Below, one piece after another: positions 53,074-61,199 of a stretch of 64,000 nt of DNA. The translations under genes and the position numbers were made by a program. The notes beneath the pieces were generated by a model, which did not search any database, had not been told where the DNA came from, and saw only the letters and a list, made by a program, of their open reading frames with translations. Within the stretch, counting starts at the first letter, position 1; every line of letters starts with the position of its first letter. The DNA comes from Lachnospiraceae bacterium 3-1 (GTDB lineage: Bacteria; Bacillota; Clostridia; Lachnospirales; Lachnospiraceae), in the NCBI GenBank assembly GCA_000403255.2, contig KE159597.1, forward strand, positions 62,001-126,000. The letters are read 5' to 3'.

Positions 53074-54420
53074 TTATCCGCGCTCTGTTTCCTTTTCCCG
53101 TTCCGGCTGTCTGTCTGCCTGTAAAATGCTGTCAATGTTCTGCTTGATAATGTCATATTCCCGGACTTTCTTTTTCAGCTTCCCATAGTTGGCGTAAAGG
53201 GCTTCTTTCTGCGCGTGGAGAGCTTCATATTCCGATTGCAGCGTGGCAAGGTTCGGGAGCTTCACAATACCCGCCGCTTTCAGCGACCTTGCGGCGGCTT
53301 CCTGGAGGATAATCGCCTGTTCCTGTCCGGCGCGGTACTTCTCCCTGTTCCTTGCCTTGCGGTATGCGTCATAGACGGGCTTTGTCTTTTGGTAGGTGGA
53401 AACATTCTTGATAAGCACCGCCATGTCCGCAAGCCGCTTTTCCGCGTCCTTCAATGCGTCTGCCGCCTGTCCGCTTTCCGCTACCATTTCCTCAATCCGG
53501 CTGACTAAATCCGCGTACTGTTCAATCTTGTGTTCCGTCAAGAAATTCATGGTCTTTGCTGCCTGTTTCAGATTGTGGATTTTCGCCCACTGTTCGTAGC
53601 CTTTGCTCTGCGCTGCCTTGATACTGTTCTCAATGTCGATAAGCAGCGAAACGCCGCGCTGCTCTCTGGGGGCTTTCGCTGCCCTTGCCCGTCTGCCCGC
53701 TATCCGTTCCCTTATGGCTTCCTCTGTATAGTCTGCGCCGAGGGTTTTTAGGCGGGTGAAGCGTTCCTGTCCGGGGGCGCGGCATGAAACATATTTCCCC
53801 GGCTTTATCTCATAGCCCGCCGCCTGTAACCGCTGCAACAATTCCTCAAAACTGGAAACTTGGGGGATAAGCGCGTCAAGGGCGGTTTTTAGCTTGCCTT
53901 TCCAACTTGTACCCGTCTTTTCTGCCTGGTACTCTGCATAGCTTTTTCCCTTGCTGCCCTTGCCGGGAACAACGACGGACAAGCCATTTTCCCGGCACAG
54001 CTTGTCGCTCATGTTCCGTATGCCGTAATAGCTCCTTTTGTTGGAATTGTATTTGTGGTGGTCTACGAAATTTACGGCGCAGAAAATAATGTGATTGTGG
54101 ACGTGTCCTTTGTCAATGTGCGTCGTGAGTACATACTCATGCTGCCCCTTTGTTACTGCGTCGGCAAGCTGCTTTCCGATTTCATGGGCTTTTTGATAAT
54201 CTACTTCCCCCGGCTCAAAGGACTGTATCAGATGAAAGGCTAAATTGTTCCCCTTTTGGAGTGCTTGCGACAATGTATATTCAAACTCAATATCTGCCGT
54301 TTCATAGGAGCAGCCGAAAGAGGACACAAGCATTTTTCCGTCCGTCTTGTCCGGGTTTTCGATATAGTCAAGGGCTTTGCTTAGGGTGCTTTTAATAGGC
54401 TTAATCTTTGTAACCGCCAT
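53074..54420 (-). CDS. Relaxase of element C (MOB_P, Tn1549-type)
   Basis: 448 residues. Relaxase domain: KIKPIKSTLSKALDYIENPD, NLAFHLIQSFEPGEVDYQKA and the metal-binding THIDKGHVHNHIIFCAVNF (three His). A coiled-coil C-terminus follows. It nicks oriT and stays on the 5' end during transfer. The start overlaps the mobC 3' end by 40 nt. The 99-nt element copy B lies 26 nt upstream of mobC and is the best oriT candidate. Confidence 0.92.
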   Translation of the reverse strand: MAVTKIKPIKSTLSKALDYIENPDKTDGKMLVSSFGCSYETADIEFEYTLSQALQKGNNLAFHLIQSFEPGEVDYQKAHEIGKQLADAVTKGQHEYVLTTHIDKGHVHNHIIFCAVNFVDHHKYNSNKRSYYGIRNMSDKLCRENGLSVVVPGKGSKGKSYAEYQAEKTGTSWKGKLKTALDALIPQVSSFEELLQRLQAAGYEIKPGKYVSCRAPGQERFTRLKTLGADYTEEAIRERIAGRRARAAKAPREQRGVSLLIDIENSIKAAQSKGYEQWAKIHNLKQAAKTMNFLTEHKIEQYADLVSRIEEMVAESGQAADALKDAEKRLADMAVLIKNVSTYQKTKPVYDAYRKARNREKYRAGQEQAIILQEAAARSLKAAGIVKLPNLATLQSEYEALHAQKEALYANYGKLKKKVREYDIIKQNIDSILQADRQPEREKETERG

Positions 54421-54710
54421 ATTTCCGCAAGCACCCCCTTTATTTCCTCTATGTCCTCTTGGTATGCGTTCCCCGTCGCGTTTACGCGGCGCGCTATCTG
54501 GTTGACGTTGACACCGATTTTCTGTATCTCTGCGGTCATTGCCTTAATGTCGCTGTGGTCTATCTGAATGATGTACCCGTCAATGGCAATCTTCCGCAGA
54601 TACGCCGCCATGTTCCGGGTGGGTACGAGCTTCATTTTTTCCAGTATTAAATCCCGTTCCGCTTCCGTCACTCTGAATTTGATTTGTACTGTTCTTTTCC
54701 GTCCGTCCAT
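54381..54710 (-). CDS. mobC: MobC-like relaxosome protein
   Basis: 109 residues from ATG 54,710 (AAAGGAG upstream; an earlier ATG at 54,761 lies inside the oriT-like element). The ribbon-helix-helix part (RTVQIKFRVTEAERDLILEK) and IGVNVNQIARRVNATGNAYQ near the end are the MobC signature. It bends oriT DNA and recruits the relaxase. Confidence 0.87.
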   Translation of the reverse strand: MDGRKRTVQIKFRVTEAERDLILEKMKLVPTRNMAAYLRKIAIDGYIIQIDHSDIKAMTAEIQKIGVNVNQIARRVNATGNAYQEDIEEIKGVLAEIWRLQRLSLLKAP

Positions 54711-54736
54711 TGCTTCGCTCCTTTCCTTTCCGTTCC

Positions 54737-54835
54737 GAGGGTTTGGGACACTTCCCAACAAGCCATTTTCAACCGACGCGCCGCAGCGCGGGAGGGGGAA
54801 AATACGGAAGTGGGTACCCGCTTCCTATGCTTGCT
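54737..54835 (-). repeat. 99-nt structured element, copy B (probable oriT, upstream of mobC)
   Basis: Inverted relative to 47,448-47,546: GGAAGTGGGTACCCGCTTCC then TATGCTTGCT on one side, GAGGGTTTGGGACACTTCCC on the other. The 40-nt middle has a different hairpin (TTTTC...CGCGC / GCGCG...GAAAA). Position just upstream of MobC and relaxase fits an origin of transfer. The nick site is not identified. Confidence 0.75.
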
Positions 54836-54979
54836 ACGAATGTTTTTATCCTTTAGGCTCTTATCCCTTACTACGGAGAAAAAGCGATTTTGCCAAACTT
54901 ACGCAAAAGAAAAACGCTGCAATCTCAAAAAAAGATTACAACGCTCTCTAAATACTGTTCAGTTTTAAGCCGGACATTC

Positions 54980-55333
54980 CTATTCGCCCTCTTTTTCGAC
55001 TTCGGAAATCTCTTTTGCCGTTGCGGTCACAATCCGTATGCCCGTATCGCTCATACCGTCAAGAAGCGCGTCGAGCTGCCGCCGCTTTGTGTCCTTTGCG
55101 GCGGGCGTGTCTAACAGGAATTGGTCTACGGATATATTGTAGCGGAGCATAAGCTCAAAGAAAATCTGTAAACTTGGGTGCTGCCCCTTATTCTCAATGT
55201 TCGCAAGGTAGCGCGGCGAGATAAACATTTCGTCGCTTACTTTCTTGCGGCTCTCCTTGCGCCCTGTCCGCGCCGCCTTTATAGCTGCCCCAAAAGCCTT
55301 GAAGTCGTATTTTGGTACTGGTCTTTTTGCCAT
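54980..55333 (-). CDS. XRE-family regulator of element C
   Basis: 117 residues. The helix-turn-helix (FKAFGAAIKAARTGRKESRK, then EMFISPRYLANIENKGQHPS, FELMLRYNISVDQFL) is followed by a helical C-terminus. It lies between the mobilisation operon and the divergent transporter cluster and may control the conjugation genes. Confidence 0.85.
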   Translation of the reverse strand: MAKRPVPKYDFKAFGAAIKAARTGRKESRKKVSDEMFISPRYLANIENKGQHPSLQIFFELMLRYNISVDQFLLDTPAAKDTKRRQLDALLDGMSDTGIRIVTATAKEISEVEKEGE

Positions 55334-55448
55334 AGTTATTCACCCTATTACATTTTACTGTTCACCTTTCCTTTTGGATATGTCTACACAGTTCTATTAG
55401 TTAGTCAAAATAAAGCATATATACTTGTAACCTTTTCCTTGAAGTCTA

Positions 55449-55503
55449 TTGACAACGCAAAGAATAAGAGCTATAATGGGTAAAACATACATACGTATGT
55501 TTT
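55449..55503 (+). promoter_or_regulatory. Promoter and TetR operator of the element-C transporter cluster
   Basis: TTGACA (55,449-55,454), 17 nt, TATAAT (55,472-55,477), and the operator ACATACATACGTATGT (55,485-55,500) over the start region. The same 16-mer recurs at 56,207-56,222. Confidence 0.88.
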
Positions 55504-55515
55504 GGAGGTGATTGT

Positions 55516-56160
55516 ATGCCACGTTCTGATAAAAAAACGAAACAGGAGATATTAGAAACAGCCACACGTCTTTTTGCCGAAAAGGGATTAGAAAATGTCA
55601 ATGTTGAAGATGTTGTAAAGGAGCTTGGCGTAACTCGCGGAGCATTTTATCATTACTTCAAATCACGTGAAGAATTGATTTCTGGCGTTATGTATAAGTC
55701 TTTTAATGACAACAATCCGTTTCTCCTTGCTAACAGGCAGAAAGAGCTAAACGCCCTTGAAAAACTTAGGTTTGTATTCAAACTTGACCTCACGCCCCGT
55801 TTGGATATGAGCGATAGTTTAAGAGCAGAAATGAAAAAATTATCAGATAGCCCTGTTGTCTTTAAGAACGAAATGCTCACGCAAGTAAATGTAGTAGCTC
55901 CCTACGTTGAAAAACTGTTGATTGAGGGAAATACGGACGGTTCGATTTCCGTAAAATACCCAAAGCAAACAGCACAAGTTATCTCTATGCTGATTGCTTC
56001 ATGGTTAAGTCCTTTTACATTTCAAGTATCTTACAAAGAGTATTCCGATAAAGTATCATTTCTCGAACAGTTGGGACAAGTGTTGGGCGTACCCTTTATG
56101 GATAAAGAAATGAAAGAGCTTCTGGACGAAATAGGCAAACACGAATTTGAAAAAGAATAA
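55516..56160 (+). CDS. TetR/AcrR-family repressor
   Basis: 214 residues. The helix-turn-helix covers residues about 10-55 (ENVNVEDVVKELGVTRGAFY, then HYFKSREELI). The ligand domain is helical. AGGAGGTG-like site upstream. With a matching 16-bp operator before itself and before the ABC genes, it should repress both. AT-rich compared with the conjugation genes, so a cargo module. Confidence 0.9.
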   Translation: MPRSDKKTKQEILETATRLFAEKGLENVNVEDVVKELGVTRGAFYHYFKSREELISGVMYKSFNDNNPFLLANRQKELNALEKLRFVFKLDLTPRLDMSDSLRAEMKKLSDSPVVFKNEMLTQVNVVAPYVEKLLIEGNTDGSISVKYPKQTAQVISMLIASWLSPFTFQVSYKEYSDKVSFLEQLGQVLGVPFMDKEMKELLDEIGKHEFEKE

Positions 56161-56161
56161 A

Positions 56162-56201
56162 GTCTTAATTTAACTGCCCATATAGGCAGTTAAATTAAGA
56201 C
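56162..56201. terminator. Perfect 17-bp hairpin between tetR and the ABC genes
   Basis: GTCTTAATTTAACTGCC (56,162-56,178) and GGCAGTTAAATTAAGAC (56,185-56,201) flank CATATA. No long T-run follows, so it may attenuate transcription or protect the message. Confidence 0.6.
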
Positions 56202-56206
56202 CTAAA

Positions 56207-56222
56207 ACATACATACGTATGT
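56207..56222. promoter_or_regulatory. Second TetR operator
   Basis: ACATACATACGTATGT, identical to the operator at 55,485-55,500, 17 nt before the ABC ATPase start. No separate -35/-10 pair is seen, so bound repressor could act as a roadblock. Confidence 0.75.
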
Positions 56223-56238
56223 ATTTAAGGAGGGTAAT

Positions 56239-57075
56239 ATGATAGAAACTATGATTGACGTATCGGGATTAAAAAAATCTTATAAGGCAAATCACGTCTT
56301 GAAAGATGTTAGCTTTACTGTCCGTAAAGGCAGTGTTTTTGCCCTGCTTGGCTCAAACGGCGCAGGGAAAACAACTGTCGTAAAAATCCTTTCTACATTG
56401 ATGAGGTCGGACAGCGGCAAAGCAACCATTAACGGCTTTGACGTGGTTCGTCAAGGATATTATGTGCGTGAGTGCATTAGTCTGACAGGGCAATTCACAG
56501 CGGTAGATGAAGTTTTGACAGGCAGAGAAAACCTAAACCTTATCGGACAGCTTAAACGTCTGAACAATGTCAAAAACAAGGTGAATGAGTGGTTGTCTTT
56601 CTTCCATTTGCAGGACGCAGCAGACAGCAAAGTATCTACTTATTCTGGAGGTATGCGTCGCAGATTAGATATAGCCATGAGCCTTATGGGAAAGCCACAA
56701 ATTATTTTTCTTGATGAACCCACCACTGGACTTGACCCTCAAAATCGTATTGCCATGTGGGATTTAGTAAAAGAATTAGCTGCCGGAGGAACAACGGTAT
56801 TCCTTACTACACAGTATTTGGAAGAAGCAGAATATCTTGCGGATTATATCGCCATTCTTCATGGCGGTAAGATACTTGCAGAGGGGACACCGCAATACCT
56901 AAAAACGATAATGCCGCAGCGCGGCGCGCAACTCAATTTTCAAAGTGAAGAACAAGCAAGCGAAGCAATGGCATTATTAAATGAGAACGGTATAACGATT
57001 GACAGCTTTGAGCAAAAACTTCCCTCTTTGGAAGAAGTGTTTTTAGCGTTGACTGATGAAAAAGGAGGAAAATAA
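56239..57075 (+). CDS. ABC transporter ATPase (DrrA-like)
   Basis: 278 residues. Walker A GSNGAGKTTVVKIL, signature YSGGMRRRLDIAMS, Walker B IIFLDEPTTGLDPQNR and a C-terminal DrrA-type extension (LNENGITIDSFEQKLPSLEE). This class pairs with ABC-2 permeases that export drugs such as daunorubicin. The permease follows after 2 nt. Controlled by the TetR protein upstream. Confidence 0.92.
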   Translation: MIETMIDVSGLKKSYKANHVLKDVSFTVRKGSVFALLGSNGAGKTTVVKILSTLMRSDSGKATINGFDVVRQGYYVRECISLTGQFTAVDEVLTGRENLNLIGQLKRLNNVKNKVNEWLSFFHLQDAADSKVSTYSGGMRRRLDIAMSLMGKPQIIFLDEPTTGLDPQNRIAMWDLVKELAAGGTTVFLTTQYLEEAEYLADYIAILHGGKILAEGTPQYLKTIMPQRGAQLNFQSEEQASEAMALLNENGITIDSFEQKLPSLEEVFLALTDEKGGK

Positions 57076-57077
57076 TC

Positions 57078-57848
57078 GTGCATAAACTCAAAAGTATATC
57101 ATTTCTTGACTCTTGGATAATGTTTAAACGCTGCCTGCTTATTTCTTTGCGAAACCCCGAAGCATTGTTGATGGCAACAATAACACCGTTCTTTTTAATG
57201 CTCCTGTTTGGAACGGTATTTGGGAATATAGCAGATGTGGGAAGCCTAAATTACATTGATTTTATTGTGCCGGGAATTATTATGCAAAGTCTTGGGCAGG
57301 CTTCTCAACACTCGGCAATGAACGTCGCAACAGATATGACAAAAGGCATAATAGACCGTTTCCGTTCTATGTCAATTTCAAAATCTGCCGTACTGATAGG
57401 TCATACTGGCGCGGGAGTAGTGAGAAATACAATTTCAAGCACCGTAATCATTATTACTGCCTTTGTCCTTGGTTTTCGGCCACATAGCGGCTTTGTGGAT
57501 TGGCTTATTGTTGCAGCCTTGCTTATCTTAGTAAACATTGCGATTTCATTGCTTGCTGTACTATGTGGACTAATTTCAAAATCGCCGGAAGGCTCCAGTG
57601 GTTTAATGTTTCCACTCTTTATTTTGCCTTTCATCAGTTCCGGCTTTGCTCCTACTGATACCATGTCCGGCGGTATTAGGTGGTTTGCAGAAATACAGCC
57701 TATGACACCGATTATTGACAGTATTCGTGCCTTGACGCTTGGCTTGCCTTTGGGGAACAGCTTGTGGATAGCTCTTGCTTGGTGCATAGCAATAATTATA
57801 ATTGCGTTTACCGCAGCAGCACAAGTTTATAAGCGCAGACTATCATAG
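57078..57848 (+). CDS. ABC-2 permease (DrrB-like)
   Basis: 256 residues from GTG 57,078. Six hydrophobic segments, MATITPFFLMLLFGTVFGNI near the start and LLILVNIAISLLAVLCGLIS in the middle, with the conserved EGSSGLMFPLFILPFISSGF. It forms the exporter with the ATPase. Confidence 0.9.
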   Translation: MHKLKSISFLDSWIMFKRCLLISLRNPEALLMATITPFFLMLLFGTVFGNIADVGSLNYIDFIVPGIIMQSLGQASQHSAMNVATDMTKGIIDRFRSMSISKSAVLIGHTGAGVVRNTISSTVIIITAFVLGFRPHSGFVDWLIVAALLILVNIAISLLAVLCGLISKSPEGSSGLMFPLFILPFISSGFAPTDTMSGGIRWFAEIQPMTPIIDSIRALTLGLPLGNSLWIALAWCIAIIIIAFTAAAQVYKRRLS

Positions 57849-57938
57849 GCACATTATACCTTTTACATAATTTTTTATATGTTCACACATGGAGAGAACT
57901 TTATAAGATATATAAATAACAGGAAAGGAGTATATTGC

Positions 57939-58265
57939 ATGGTTTTTAACACAGGTGCGGCATTGCTGGATGCCGTTGTGCTGGCTATGATATCCCATGA
58001 GCCAGAGGGTACATACGGGTATAAGATTACACAGGAGGTACGGCAGGTCATTGAGATTTCCGAATCTGTGCTATATTCAGTTCTGCGCAGGTTACAGAAA
58101 GATGAGTGTCTGGAAGTGTACGATATGGAATGTGGGGGGCGCAACAGGCGTTACTACAGGATTACGGAGAAAGGAAGAACACAGCTTAATCCGTATATTA
58201 GCGAGTGGTATCGGTATTCTGCCAAATTGAACGGTATCTTTGAGGAATGTTTAAAGAATGGATAG
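57939..58265 (+). CDS. PadR-family regulator
   Basis: 108 residues from ATG 57,939 (GGAAAGGAG upstream). The winged helix (EPEGTYGYKITQEVRQVIEI, then LYSVLRRLQKDECLEVYDME) is the PadR form. The next frame (58,258) overlaps its stop, the usual PadR-HAAS/DUF1700 pairing. Confidence 0.88.
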   Translation: MVFNTGAALLDAVVLAMISHEPEGTYGYKITQEVRQVIEISESVLYSVLRRLQKDECLEVYDMECGGRNRRYYRITEKGRTQLNPYISEWYRYSAKLNGIFEECLKNG

Positions 58266-58338
58266 AACAGAATTTATGAGCAAACTGTCGGCTCTGCTTG
58301 GTAATGTGCCGTCTACGGAGCTGGAAAAGGCAATATAA
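58258..58338 (+). pseudogene. Truncated DUF1700/HAAS-type gene
   Basis: MDRTEFMSKLSALLGNVPST followed by ELEKAI and a stop. This is only the first 26 residues of the HAAS membrane-protein family that normally follows PadR. The rest has been replaced by the ABC module starting at 58,365, which suggests a recombination join here. Confidence 0.7.
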
Positions 58339-58364
58339 TATTCAAAATACGAGGAGGAAATCTA

Positions 58365-59093
58365 ATGTCAACAGAACAAGCCATTCACACGAAAGGATTA
58401 TGCAAATCCTTTGGAAAAAATGAGGTGCTTCGTAAATGTTCATTAACCGTAGAAAAAGGAACAATATACGGCTTTTTAGGAATCAATGGAGCAGGCAAAA
58501 CAACTATGTTCAAAATACTAACCGGCTTATTAACCCCTACTTTGGGCGAGGTTCAAGTATTAGGAAAAGATGTTACAGTACAGAAAGCTGATATATTACG
58601 GCATATCGGCAGTATGATTGATGTTCCTGTTTTTTACGAACATTTATCAGCAAAAGAAAACCTAAACATACATCTTGCCTATATGGGTGTTAAAAAAGCT
58701 GATACGGAAACGACCTTATCCAAAGTCGGATTGCAGAGCGTCGGAAATCAGCCCGTTTCGGAGTTTTCACTTGGTATGAGGCAACGTTTGGCTATTGCAC
58801 GTGCTATGGTACATCAACCTAAACTGCTTATACTGGACGAGCCTGTTAATGGGCTTGACCCCGTAGGTATTCGTGAAATGCGTGATTTATTCAAAAGCCT
58901 TGTAGAAAAGGACGGAATAACTATTCTTTTTTCAAGTCATATTTTATCTGAGGTAGAACATATAGCGGATAAAATCGGTATCATTTCAAATGGTGCGATT
59001 GTGCGGGAAATGACATTGCAGGAATTGAAAAAAGACAACTCATTTAACCTTGAAGAATATTTCATTTCGATTGTGAAAGAGGGGGAAAGATAA
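58365..59093 (+). CDS. ABC transporter ATPase (BcrA-like)
   Basis: 242 residues. Walker A GINGAGKTTMFKIL, signature FSLGMRQRLAIARA, Walker B LLILDEPVNGLDPVG. It resembles the ATPase at 19,953-20,699 in element D, in motif spelling and in its position before a small permease and a KTR gene. The permease start overlaps its stop by one base. Confidence 0.92.
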   Translation: MSTEQAIHTKGLCKSFGKNEVLRKCSLTVEKGTIYGFLGINGAGKTTMFKILTGLLTPTLGEVQVLGKDVTVQKADILRHIGSMIDVPVFYEHLSAKENLNIHLAYMGVKKADTETTLSKVGLQSVGNQPVSEFSLGMRQRLAIARAMVHQPKLLILDEPVNGLDPVGIREMRDLFKSLVEKDGITILFSSHILSEVEHIADKIGIISNGAIVREMTLQELKKDNSFNLEEYFISIVKEGER

Positions 59094-59815
59094 TGTTGAA
59101 TTTAATAAAACTTGAAATTAAGCGTAACCGATTGAAAGGCTACATAACTGCGGGACTTTTAATTACATTTGCAGTATTAGGTCTTGTTTACTTATTTGCT
59201 GCAATACCACATCTTGACGCTTCTGATACAGATGTTCAGATATTTATTACATATAACGGCATAGCCACCTTATCGTTAGTTGTTGCTACGGCTTGCTTTT
59301 CTATCTTATCGTCGGCAATGTATAACAGATTTATTGTTGAAGAATATGCAAGCAAAAAAGTTTTTTTGCTTTTCTCATACCCTGTTAAGCGAAGCCGAGT
59401 ATTATTGGCAAAAGTTATAACTGTATTTTTGTTTACATTTGTTTCCATGCTGTTTAGCGGAGTGATTACTTTTGTAATATTCTTTACCACCGAAGCGTTT
59501 GTTCCTATTTGTCAAGAAGCTATAACAATGTCAACGCTATTCGGGGTTGCAATATCGCTTATTGCTTACTCTATAATAGCTGCTGCATTGGCGGTAATAT
59601 CTTTGTGGTTTGGATATTGGAGAAAATCCGCTTCTGTAACAATTATAGTGGGCGTGATTGTTTCATGTATTTTCGGTAGCTTTGCGTCTGAAATCCTTTT
59701 AGCAGGAGGGATATTTAACAGCGTTATTGTTCTTGTGATTGCGGCGGCAAGTATATTAGTTGCTTTCGTTTTGACAAAAGCACTCTCTAACAAAATTAGC
59801 ACCATGGAAGTGTAA
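59093..59815 (+). CDS. ABC-2 type permease
   Basis: 240 residues, about six transmembrane segments (GYITAGLLITFAVLGLVYLF, FVSMLFSGVITFVIFF). It starts LIKLEIKRNRLKGY, as does the element-D permease. It completes a bacitracin/lantibiotic-type exporter with the previous ATPase. Confidence 0.88.
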   Translation: MLNLIKLEIKRNRLKGYITAGLLITFAVLGLVYLFAAIPHLDASDTDVQIFITYNGIATLSLVVATACFSILSSAMYNRFIVEEYASKKVFLLFSYPVKRSRVLLAKVITVFLFTFVSMLFSGVITFVIFFTTEAFVPICQEAITMSTLFGVAISLIAYSIIAAALAVISLWFGYWRKSASVTIIVGVIVSCIFGSFASEILLAGGIFNSVIVLVIAAASILVAFVLTKALSNKISTMEV

Positions 59816-59849
59816 CACTTTCAACTTGGGCGGAAAACAAGGATTTGCT

Positions 59850-60038
59850 ATGATAGCTGAACAATGGTTATTATGCCCGGTATGCGGCAACAAAACGCGG
59901 GTAAAGATACGCGGCGACACGATACTTGAAAACTTCCCATTGTTCTGTCCGAAATGTAAACAGGAAACGCTTATAAATGTAAAGCAACTGAATATGTCAG
60001 TTATCAAAGAGCCAGACGCACAGACGCAGAGCCGATAA
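59850..60038 (+). CDS. Cysteine-rich KTR-domain protein
   Basis: 62 residues from ATG 59,850. LLCPVCGNKTRVKIR and LFCPKCKQETLINVK give two CxxC pairs. It closely matches 21,856-22,059; the last 35 bases before the terminator are identical in both. Confidence 0.8.
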   Translation: MIAEQWLLCPVCGNKTRVKIRGDTILENFPLFCPKCKQETLINVKQLNMSVIKEPDAQTQSR

Positions 60039-60075
60039 ACTTGCGAGTAATCGCAGTTTGTCGGCTCTCTTTATA
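60028..60075 (+). terminator. Terminator of the element-C transporter cluster
   Basis: AGAGCCGATAAACTTGCGA pairs (two mismatches) with TCGCAGTTTGTCGGCTCT before TTTAT. It begins within the KTR gene, as in element D. Confidence 0.75.
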
Positions 60076-60226
60076 TCCCCCAATATTAAGCCGTTTCTAT
60101 AAACTCATTACCCTGTCTATCAGCGGCGGCTTTGAATAAATCAAGGCTGCCGTTTCTTTCTATCCTCTGAAAAGGAATGACGCCACAAACGCCAACAGAT
60201 ACGGCGGCTAAAAGGAGGTAGCCGCC

Positions 60227-60337
60227 ATGAAGCGCAAAGCGTATCGACAAAATCCGACGGTCATTGACTTGTTAAAAAAAGCCCGACCACCACCGGGGGA
60301 AATTACGCTTTTATATATGAACTGTCTAATCATCTAA
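60227..60337 (+). CDS. Very small ORF with strong ribosome site
   Basis: 36 codons: MKRKAYRQNPTVIDLLKKAR, then PPPGEITLLYMNCLII. AAAAGGAGG lies 7 nt before the ATG. It could be a leader peptide for the sigma-type gene downstream, since a strong hairpin follows it. The 60,076-60,226 stretch before it shows nothing else. Confidence 0.45.
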   Translation: MKRKAYRQNPTVIDLLKKARPPPGEITLLYMNCLII

Positions 60338-60355
60338 ATACTACTTATAATACCT

Positions 60356-60388
60356 ATGCGCCTGTCCGGGCTTTTCGGACGGGCGCAT
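60356..60388 (+). terminator. Hairpin upstream of the sigma-like gene
   Basis: ATGCGCCTGTCCG (60,356-60,368) pairs with CGGACGGGCGCAT (60,376-60,388), followed by TTTG. A similar hairpin lies at about 22,310-22,345 before the sigma-like genes of element D, so it may be a conserved attenuator. Confidence 0.6.
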
Positions 60389-60512
60389 TTTGCTGCTCAA
60401 AAAATTTTTTGAAGAAATTTCAAAAAATCTTCGGCGTTTTTGAAAACCGCCGTATTGCCCCGCGAAAAGGGGGAAGCACCACCAACTTTCCAACGAGAAA
60501 GGAGGTGAGAAT

Positions 60513-60953
60513 GTGGAACCTAATAGCAGGGAGTTTTACAAACAGTGTGCTTTTCAGAAGTTTTGTAATACGGTACTTCACAATGAAGCGTGCGACACTC
60601 ATAGAGAGCTTCGCAGACACAAGGCAAAGGAAGTGACCTTTTCCGACATGACCTTAGACGAAGCGCGACAACTTCATACGTTTGATGAATATTTCAAACG
60701 GGAAACTGTTGAAACCGTCTTTGAGAAAGCCGGGAAGAAAATCACGCCGAAGCTGCTTCTTGAAGCAATCCGTACTTTGCCGGAAGAAAAGCGCAAAGCC
60801 ATATTGCTGTATTATTTCGAGGGAATGAACGACACCGAGATTGCGGAGCTGTTCAATACGTCGAGAAGCACGATACAGTACAGGCGGACAAGCTCTTTTG
60901 AGAAATTAAGAAAATATCTGGAGGAAAATGCTGATGAATGGGACGAATGGTAA
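60513..60953 (+). CDS. Sigma-70-like regulator (Tn1549/Tn916 ORF type)
   Basis: 146 residues from GTG 60,513 with AAAGGAGG 7 nt upstream. The C-terminal region (IRTLPEEKRKAILLYYFEGM, then DTEIAELFNTSRSTIQYRRT) is a sigma region 4 helix-turn-helix. It probably controls excision or transfer genes. It overlaps the next gene. Confidence 0.82.
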   Translation: MEPNSREFYKQCAFQKFCNTVLHNEACDTHRELRRHKAKEVTFSDMTLDEARQLHTFDEYFKRETVETVFEKAGKKITPKLLLEAIRTLPEEKRKAILLYYFEGMNDTEIAELFNTSRSTIQYRRTSSFEKLRKYLEENADEWDEW

Positions 60954-61194
60954 CGAATCTGGCTACCCGGAAAATGCCCTTGTTCCCTATCCTGTCATTG
61001 TGGCAGCGACAAAGGGCGACCCGGACGCTATGAAGATTGTCTTGCAGCATTTCAGCGGCTACATAGCCCGCCTCTCCATGCGGAAGCTGTACGACGAGCG
61101 CGGGAACGTCTATTTCGGCGTAGACCACGACATTCGGGAACGGCTGCAAGCAAAACTGATGATGGCTGTCCTCACCTTTAGGACAGAGGAATAA
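60934..61194 (+). CDS. HTH_16-type small regulator
   Basis: 86 residues from ATG 60,934 (GGAGG 9 nt upstream; ATG 60,928 is also possible). NALVPYPVIVAATKGDPDAM, HFSGYIARLSMRKLYDERGN and DHDIRERLQAKLMMAVLTF form the typical pattern that follows the sigma-like gene in Tn916/Tn1549. It is translationally coupled. Confidence 0.8.
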   Translation: MNGTNGNESGYPENALVPYPVIVAATKGDPDAMKIVLQHFSGYIARLSMRKLYDERGNVYFGVDHDIRERLQAKLMMAVLTFRTEE

Positions 61195-61199
61195 CCGCA

